Both the position numbers and the translations under genes were made by a program. DNA of 64,000 nt. Origin: Rhipidocladum racemiflorum. Its lineage: Eukaryota; Streptophyta; Magnoliopsida; Poales; Poaceae. The notes beneath the pieces are model-generated. The model saw only the letters and a program-made list of their open reading frames with translations, had not been told where the DNA came from and did not search any database. Each line of letters begins with the position of its first letter. Position 1 is the stretch's first letter. The stretch covers positions 40,771,944 through 40,835,943 of the forward strand of contig CM070572.1 in assembly GCA_036346355.1 (NCBI GenBank), given 5' to 3'. Shown one piece after another: positions 56,948 to 64,000 of the stretch.

Positions 56948-59900
56948 ATGTCGCCTTCCTCACATCGGAGGGTAGCACCGACCCGCGACGGGTAGGGTGG
57001 GAGACTTCCATCACGACGATGTCCCGCTTGAGGGGATGGTTGCCGCCGGGCGCCCTCCCTCCGCCGGAGTTGATTTCCGCCGCCCGCCGCAGTGACCCTT
57101 ACCCCACACCTCTAGAGAATGAGATTGTGGTGTTCGAGTCCTTCTTCCGGCGAGGACTTAGCATTCCCCGGGAGCGCCTTCTTCCGGGCTCCTCCACTTC
57201 TACGAAATTGAGTTGATCAATTTGAACCCCAACTCGATTCTTCACATTGCCATCTTCGTCTAGCTCTGCAGGCGTATCTTGGGATACGCCCTCATTTGGA
57301 TTTGTTCCGCCTTCTTCCTGGCTGAAGCCTCATCCGAACCGGGCCGCTCCCAATGTCGTTGGGGCGCCGGGCTCCACATGGAGGGCTCAAGAAACAAGAT
57401 TTTGTCGTTCCTCTCAAGACCTCCTCAAAGGTTGGAGGCGGGAGTGGTTCTATTGTGCCAACGTTGATCCCTTCCTCGCCCCTTTGCCGGCTGTGCTCCT
57501 AAAGCTTCCCGATGCCGGAGCGACACCCTGACGGAGGAGGTTTGGCGCAAGTCCCCGAAGCTTCGGGCGTTGATTGACGATCTCAAGAATCGAGGGCCGA
57601 CGGCCCCGGATCGCGGTCGCTTTTGTGAAGCGCCGAGTGCAGCCCTTGAAGGAGAGAGTCCATTTGGGGTTCCAATACAACGGGCCTCGACCCCACGCGG
57701 AGTCGGAAATGGACCTGCCGATGGAGGCGCTCGGCGACGGGTAGTTGATTTCTTCGTGCCTGGCACAATAATCACCAACAGGGGCTGCCCTCGTAAATTT
57801 TCAATGGCAAGGCCTCCTCCCGTGAGTGCACTATTCTCTCGAAAGGCTGTTCCATGATTTCTTTGATCGATGTGTGATTCAAACAGGTGCGATCGTTCCT
57901 TTTTCCAGGAGCGCGACCTTCCTTTCTCGACGCCCAGCTTGTCGGCCTCTCTCTACCGAGACACGCCAGCGGCGAAGCGGCCGACACCTCGCCGACGAGC
58001 TGCACCGGAGTCGGCGGAGGAGGTCGCCGGCTTCGTCACCGGCCTTCGACCTCTGGTGCACCCGGATCGCAAAGCGCGGGCCACACCTTCGTCCCGATGC
58101 GGCAGCCCCAGAGCGCCAACTTCCCTCCGAGTGGTCTTGGGCCTCGGATGAAACTCGGGATGAAATTCAAGAAATCCAAGAGGTATTCTTTGGGCGATCC
58201 TTGTCTTTTGTTACCGCCTCAGGCCGAGGTGTCTTCCTTTTGTTGATTCAGACTTCGCTGTGGACGTCCCTGTGGAGGGGTCTCCTGAAAAGGAGCCCCA
58301 GGCGAAGGCTTCCCCAAGGGGAGCCCCCGCCACGTCGGCTAGGTCACCGTCGCCGCCGACTGCCGGGGAGTCGCCACCGGGCGCCGGTGGTCCGACAGTC
58401 GAACCATCCGGTGGTCCGTCCGCTGACGAGATCGACCCGGCTTCGTCTCCCGGAGTGGAGGAAGTGCCTCGAAAGCCACCGCCGCTCGGCCCTCTGCCAA
58501 AGCCCCCAAATCGGACCGTATGGTGGGAAGGGGGTTCCGACTGGAAAGGGATGGAAGAGGACGACGAGATGGAGAGAGCGGCTCGAACGGAGCTTTATGA
58601 GCTCACCGTCAAGTGTAGCACGCCGCTGCAGGGTGAGCTTTGTCTTCAATCTGTCGCTCGCCGACTTCTCCCGAGATTCGCCTCGTTACCTAGGACATGG
58701 GGAGCGCTGAGCAAAGGTCGCGGTTTTTCCTGAAGGTGCTCCTAAAGCTCAAGGAGCGAAGCAGACTGTGACAAGCTCAACGAGATCAGCGCGATGACAG
58801 TGGAAGGAAGTTCACGAGCTCAGGCGAGTGTATGACGATCCGGAGGAGAAGACGGCTTGAGCATGTGCGAAGGTGAGATTCTCCCCTGAATACGGCTTGG
58901 ATGTCTTTTGGGTGGTGGTTGGAGAGGATGATGACACACTCGTGTTTCAGAGCGACTCAACCGCTGTCGAGCCGAGGCCCTACCGAGGCTTCAGAGAATT
59001 CTCGCCTCGGCTCGAGTCACCGAAAGGATGCAATGAGCCGAAGGGTAAATTTATTTGACTTGGGTTGAACATACTTGGCGCCGGTGCGCTCTTGATGGCT
59101 GTTTGACTTTGTGGCAGAGTGCAAGGAGAAGATGGCGGCCGCCGAACAGGGGCGATCGAATCGCTGTCGCCATGAGCCTCCTGCACCTTCGCGCATTGAA
59201 GGAGCCACGCCGGCCAGGGGACGATGTTGTTCCACTTCTCTCGGGAGGAGCCGACAGATCGTGAGCTTACGCCAAAGAGTCCGCAGCCGATGAGCGAACC
59301 AGGCATTGGCAAAGTGGTCAAGTCTCATTATCCGAGAGTTGACCTCGGCCGTGAAAGAAGGCTTTGCTCGTGATGAAGACAAGGCCAACGCGCCTCGAAG
59401 AGGTGTCCGGCATCGCAGCCCTGTTGGAAAATCTGGAATTCTCGACTTTGACGTGGGCCTTGATGCCGAGTGCTCGCCCTCCTTGTTTGAAATATCGCCT
59501 TCTTACTTCAAGATAATTCGCTTGTATTGTCTTCCGCCGAGTGGTCTTCGACCTCTTCCACTTTCTTCTCGGCTGAATTGTTAGAATATATGCCCGCAGC
59601 CTTTTGGATCCCGTTGTGCCTTTCCTGATGGGCTTCACCGGTGGTATGGCTTCCAAACGCCAGGGCCTTGGCCCGTGGCTTTCTTGCCCGGACACGCTTT
59701 TCCGAGAGGTCGGGCGTGCAGCTCTCGGCGTCGGGACTTACGCCAGGCCACCTGGTGAGTGGTTTAGCCCCTGTGCTTGCATCACTTGCTAGCTCTCCAA
59801 ATTTCGCTTTTGGCGCTAATTTGGTATAATTAAGCGAGGAAGCCGAATGAGCTTGAACCGCTACGACACGTGTCGGTGAAATTCTCCTTGATTTTGTTCA

Positions 59901-60438
59901 ATGCGCTGATCTTCTTCGGTATTTGCACTGCCGCTTGCTTTTCGCGCTTCATTGATTGTGAGGTGGCGCGCTTTGATTGCCTTTGGAGACGCTTCGATTT
60001 CCGGGCTGGGGTGGCTTATAAATGGGGCGCCACCGCTTAATGAGCGATCGCCTGCTTCTTCTTGCCTTGTCCTTCGCTCTTCCTCTTCCAGCTTTCCTTC
60101 CATGTCTAACATGAGGAACTTTGTTGGCCCGTGACGCGCATTCTTTCGCCAAATGTTCTTTAGGTTTTTGTATAGCCGAGGAGGCCGAAGCATGGGAGGA
60201 GCATGATTTTGCCATCCTGGAGGCGGAGGCGGAGGACTGAGCGGCGAGGACGCCAGCCGCCAGGCCACCTTGTTGGAGGTCGCACTGGCTCCACGAGGTG
60301 GCGGAGATCATCCTCGAGATGGTTGGTCGCGATCGTCGCAACGATCTTGCCGTCAGGGCCCTCGTCCGCCTTGTACCCCCCTTGTGGGTGGTTGACGAGG
60401 AGATTCTGGCAGCTTTGGGTCGCGTGGGTCGCGACTAA
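56948..60438 (+). pseudogene. E antisense gene (aORF), six candidate introns
   Basis: Counterpart of 45135-48640, ATG 56948 to TAA 60436. Candidate introns at the corresponding places: 57822-57886 (65 nt), 58183-58251 (69), 58633-58693 (61), 58873-58950 (78), 59045-59117 (73) and 59755-60175 (421). PF04195-like blocks FESFFRRGLSIPRERLLPG and LNPNSILHIAIFV survive. The middle PSRGAPATSARSPSPPTAGE-type region and the 58260-58733 frame are well kept. The last exon reads EEAEAWEEHDFAILEAEAED, then an in-frame TGA; past it, EIILEMVGRDRRNDLAVRAL continues in another frame. Function unknown. Confidence 0.68.
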
Positions 60439-60488
60439 CCTCAGCGATCTCGCCTCCTGTCTCCCAATGCATTAGCACCAAGAAGACT

Positions 60489-60491
<3 letters not shown>

Positions 60492-60525
<34 letters not shown>
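60492..60525. repeat. Poly(T) tract, 34 nt
   Basis: Uninterrupted T run in the convergent region of E, matching the 20-nt run at 48747-48766 in D. It is poly(A) on the gag-pol strand, just after the integrase stop. Confidence 0.9.
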
Positions 60526-60527
<2 letters not shown>

Positions 60528-60990
60528 CGCGAGAAAAAGAAAAAAGAAAATTAGCAATGTAAATTATTAACATTATGGAATGAAATGCGAAATTTTATCC
60601 AGTTCGTGTCTATCACATTTAACCCGAACTTAGTGGTTCCGCCTGATCAACTCATTCTAGTCAGTTGCTCCAAAGGCCAAAGAACGAGGGGTCAGCCTCG
60701 AGCTTTTGACGGTTAGAAATTCGCGACTGTGCAAATCTTGGTCAAATTCTCGCGCCATGAATTGCAGTCCCGAGTGGTTAGTGCTTTCTACCCGCTCACA
60801 GCGCTACCGGGTATAAACCGCCGAGGCTTTGTGCTCATCGTGGTTTGTTATTTCCGTGCATTCTATATCGGCACGACCAGGGTTAGCGCTACAGTTCGGG
60901 TAATAACCACTCGGGGCTAGCATTACACGTAACTTCGTAAAATAAGACGAACCACTATTTTATTTAATGTGTAAGAGTGGGATACATAAC

Positions 60991-62330
60991 TCATGCGTAG
61001 AAGCCGACGAGTCGTTTCGGCGCTCCAAGTATTTGCCGTAACCTCGCCGCCTTCTCGCCTCGAAGTCGATAAGCACCCGCCGGGTTGTCTTCCTGACGAT
61101 GTATGGACCTTCCCAAATTGGAGAGAGCTTGTGCTCGCTTTTAGTTCCTCCTCAGACCAGATCTCCTTCAAAAGGTTCTGCTTCGACGCTATGAGAGTGG
61201 TAGCGCCAAGTCCCTGGAGGTACTTAGCCGACCGAGGGCGGCAACGCTCCGAGCCTCCTCGAGTTGATCAAGCTCCACCATTCGGCTTTCCTCGGACTCG
61301 GCTTCGTTGTAGTTCCGAACCCTCGGGGATTCGAATCCCAGCTCAGTCGGCAGAACCGCCTCTGCGCCATAGACCAGGAAAAAGGGGGTTTGGCCAGTCG
61401 CTCGGCTGGGAGTGGTTCTGAGTCCCCAGAGTACTGACGGTAGCTCCTTCACCCATCGGGCGGCGTATGATTTGAGGCGGTCGAAGATCCTGGCCTTGAG
61501 GCCTTGAAGGACCAGACCGTTAGCTCGCTCGACCTGCCCATTGCTTCGTGGGTGAGCCACCGAGGCGAAGCAGATCTTGATCCCGACGCCTTCGCACCAT
61601 TCTTGGAATTCTTCACTCCTGAACTGGAGTGCCGTTGTCCGTGATGATCCGGTTGGGCACTCGAATCGACTACAATATCCTGGAAGAACTCCTTGGCCTT
61701 AATCGCAGTGATAGTTACGACCGGCTTGGCTTCGATCCACTTGGTGAACTTGTCAATGGCCACGAGGAGGTAAGCGAAACCGCCTTGAGCCTTCTTGAGC
61801 GGGCCCACTAAGTCGAGCCCCAGATCGCGAAGGCCAAGAAATGAGTATAGTCTATAGCTCGTGTGCCGGCAAGTGTGTCTGCCTTGCATAGAATTGGCAG
61901 CCCTCGCAGGTTCGAACTATCTCCTTGGCATCCGTTATCGCTGCTGGCCGAAGAAACCCCGCTTGTAGGCTTTCCCAACCAAGGCGCTTGATGCCGCATG
62001 ATGGCCGTGACATCCTCGAATGGATTTCTTGGAGCAGCTCTCTTCCCGCTTGTCCCGAAACGCACCGCCTGAGGACACCCGAGGCACTTTTTCGGAAGAG
62101 CTCGTCGCCCACCACCACGTAGGATTTGGCTTGTCGGGAGATGCGCTCTGCCAGAGTGGTTGCTTCCGGGAGTTTGTCCTTCAGGAGATAATCAAGGTAC
62201 GGGGTAGTCCAGTCTGGATCGATGAGCAGGACCCCGGTTCCAGGACCCTCGCTTGGCTTTTGCCGTTTTGTAACGGTTGGCTCGTGAAGATCCTGTACGA
62301 AGATATCACTTGGGACGTCTGCCCGAGTGG
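60991..62330 (-). pseudogene. E integrase, frameshifted
   Basis: From the right: LLQEIHSRMSRPSCG and IVRTCEGCQFYARQTHLPAH (zinc region, one H-side partly lost), LDLVGPLKKAQGGFAYLLVA then FTKWIEAKPVVTITAIKAKE (first catalytic D), VERANGLVLQGLKARIFDRL (catalytic E), WVKELPSVLWGLRTTPSRAT, FFLVYGAEAVLPTELGF. The TDNG block lies at a break near 61630. Stop at 60991-60993. Better preserved than the D copy. Confidence 0.87.
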
Positions 62331-63100
62331 CTCCCATCTTAGCCAACTCGTCTGCTGCCTCATTATTGCGGCGGAGGACATGAACCAGCTCCTGCATCAC
62401 AAACTTGCCTTCCAATTCTCGGACTTGCCGGGCAAGATGTCGCCATATTTTGATCCACGCACAACCAGTCCTTCAGACTTGATTCACCACCAATCGGGAG
62501 TCGCCTCGAACCGCCAAATTGGCTTGATTCCGAGTGATGTGGCGATACTGAAGCCCATGGATGAGGGCCTCAGATTTCGCGGCATTGTTTGAGGCCGGAA
62601 GTGAATCCAAGGACATACTTCAACTGTCACCCTTAGGCGAGATAAGGAGGATTCCCGCCTGCTCCCCAAGCATGAGAGATCCGTCGAAGTGCATGACCCA
62701 ATATTCTCGGCTCTTCTTCGGTGCAGTGAGTCTCGATTCGGTCCACTCGGCCGTAAAGTCAGCCAAAGCCTGGGATTTGACTACAGTCTGGCGGCTTGAA
62801 TGAGATGTCGAAAGCTCCAAGCTCATTGCCCACTTTGAAATTCTTCCAGAGCTTCCCGATTGCGGAGGACCTCTCCCACAGGGAAAGAAGTGACTACCAA
62901 ATCGAATGTCCTTGGAAATAATGCTTCACCTTCCGTGACGAGATCAAAATGGCGTGCCAGCCTTCGGATTTGAGGATATCTTGTCTTGGATTCGCCAAGA
63001 TTACGACGAAATAAACTGGGCGTTGCACGCCGTGACGGTGTCCAGATTCCTCCCGCTCCACAACTATCACGGCACTTACTACATGAGATGTTGCCGCTAT
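62331..63100 (-). pseudogene. E RNase H
   Basis: SRQTVVKSQALADFTAEWTE, then EYWVMHFDGSLMLGEQAGIL with the catalytic aspartate in HFDGS, and further on VHVLRRNNEAADELAKMGAT, the typical RNase H end. Between 62620 and 62415 the frame is broken. Confidence 0.82.
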
Positions 63101-64000
63101 GTAGAGCAGAAGAGGTTCACCTGGCGCCGGCGAGACTAAGACTGGGGGAGTGGAGAGAAACACCTTGAGTTCTTCGAAGGCCTGCTGCGCCTCTGCCGTC
63201 CAATCAAAGCGATCTTGCTTCTTAAGGAGCTTGAAGAAAGGCATTCCCCGAACCCCCAGTCGTGAGATAAACCTGCCAAGCGCTACCATGCATCCGGTGA
63301 GCTTTTGGACCTCCTTTTGGCTGGTAGGCGGGGCCATCTTCATAATGGCTCCAATTTTCTCCGGGTTCGGCTCGATCCCACGACGGGAGACGATGAACCC
63401 GAGTAGTTTCCCGGAAGACACTCCGAAAACGCACTTCTCGGGGTTTAGCCTCATCCTAACGCCTTAGACTCTCGAACGCCTCGGCCAGTCGGAGATAAGG
63501 CTATCTTGTGTCTGCGTTTTAACTACCACATCATCCACATAAGCTTCCACGCTATGCGCCCGAGCCGATGGTGAAAACACCGCACGGGCGCGTTGGTACG
63601 CTATGCCGGCATTCTTGAGCCCGAGCGGCATGGTGATATAGCAATATGCTCCGAATGGAGTGATAAACGGTCTTCTCGCATCTTCCTCTCGGCCGAATTT
63701 GATGATAGCCTGAATAGGCGCCCGTAAAGTCGAGTAGCCGAGATCCGGCAGTGGAGTCTACCACCCGATCAATACGAGGGAGACCAAAGGGATCTTTCGG
63801 ACAAGCCTTATTGAGGTCGGTGTAATCAACACACATGCGCCAGCTTTATTCTTCTTCTCTCGACGAGTGCAGGTTCGCCAACCAGTCGGGATGATACACT
63901 TCTTTGATGAAGCCTGCAGCTAGCAGTTTTGTGATCTCCTCTCTGATGGCCTCTCGACGATCTTGAGCAAACCGTCGTAACCTTTGCTTGACGGGCCTGG
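63101..64000 (-). pseudogene. E reverse transcriptase, partial at window edge
   Basis: Frame 63836-63552 gives MCVDYTDLNKACPKDPFGLP, then FTGAYSGYHQI. Frame 63454-62894 gives MRLNPEKCVFGVSSGKLLGF, IVSRRGIEPNPEKI, then FISRLGVRGMPFFKLLKKQD and LLLYIAATSHVVSAV. The active-site block lies at a frame break near 63550. RT continues past 64000. Confidence 0.87.

Larger units (their letters stand above)
54920..64000 (-). mobile_element. Element E: Tat-type element sharing its 3' LTR with D, partial
   Basis: Uses 54920-55518 as its 3' LTR, then PPT, 90-bp array, antisense gene, integrase, RNase H and RT up to the window edge. It is the near-duplicate of 42805-52170. Reading frames are somewhat better kept than in D (for example RT 63454-62894 and integrase 61560-61189). 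Gag and the 5' LTR are expected beyond 64000. Confidence 0.87.

Noticed and set aside
1..64000. Host genes, tRNA or rRNA genes, CRISPR arrays
   Set aside because: I found no host-type protein domain outside retroelements, no cloverleaf-like tRNA with A and B boxes, no rRNA signatures and no short spaced palindromic arrays. The tandem arrays here are contiguous and inside retroelements.

Overview
The window is plant nuclear DNA, most probably from a grass (inferred from very long GC-rich chromovirus LTRs, Tat-type Ty3/gypsy elements with a PF04195-like antisense gene, and CpG-rich coding DNA). I find no host gene, tRNA, rRNA or CRISPR array. Essentially all 64 kb is nested, tandem and truncated Ty3/gypsy LTR retrotransposons. 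All recognisable pol genes lie on the minus strand. The only plus-strand genes I accept are the antisense genes carried by the Tat-type elements.

Layout. 1-4825: element A1, a Tekay/Del-like chromovirus running off the left edge (RT fragment, protease, zinc knuckles, gag, PBS, 2.17-kb 5' LTR). 4826-7431: remnant of an older relative, A0 (LTR fragment, PPT, 3' internal DNA). 7432-9939: 3' LTR and 3' internal DNA of element A2, same family as A1. A2 is interrupted by element B (9940-34907) and probably resumes at 34908-36902. B is a Tat-type element with 673-bp LTRs, PPT, plus-strand antisense gene, integrase, RNase H, RT, protease, gag and PBS. B is itself split inside RNase H by element N (17000-30384), a chromovirus with about 3.8-kb LTRs, a perfect 5-bp target duplication and an extra ORF upstream of gag. 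36903-41340: element C, Tat-type, truncated inside the integrase C-terminus. 41341-42804: an A-family LTR fragment in opposite orientation. 42805-64000: elements D and E, two near-duplicate Tat-type copies arranged LTR-internal-LTR-internal and sharing the middle LTR; E runs off the right edge.

How the parts work together. On the minus strand each element follows the usual order LTR, tRNA primer site, gag, protease, RT, RNase H, integrase, polypurine tract, LTR. The Tat-type elements B, C, D and E add a gene on the plus strand between the polypurine tract and integrase, transcribed toward the 3' end of pol. It has an N-terminal region resembling the putative gypsy-type transposon domain (PF04195), a coiled-coil-rich C-terminal half and what look like ordinary spliceosomal introns. 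In D and E six candidate introns sit at corresponding places. This antisense spliced gene, with the tandem-repeat arrays near its 5' end, is the most interesting system here.

Limits: lineage names come from motifs and element structure read by eye, without database searches. Most reading frames are broken by small indels, many at CG-rich spots, so some breaks may be assembly errors rather than decay.
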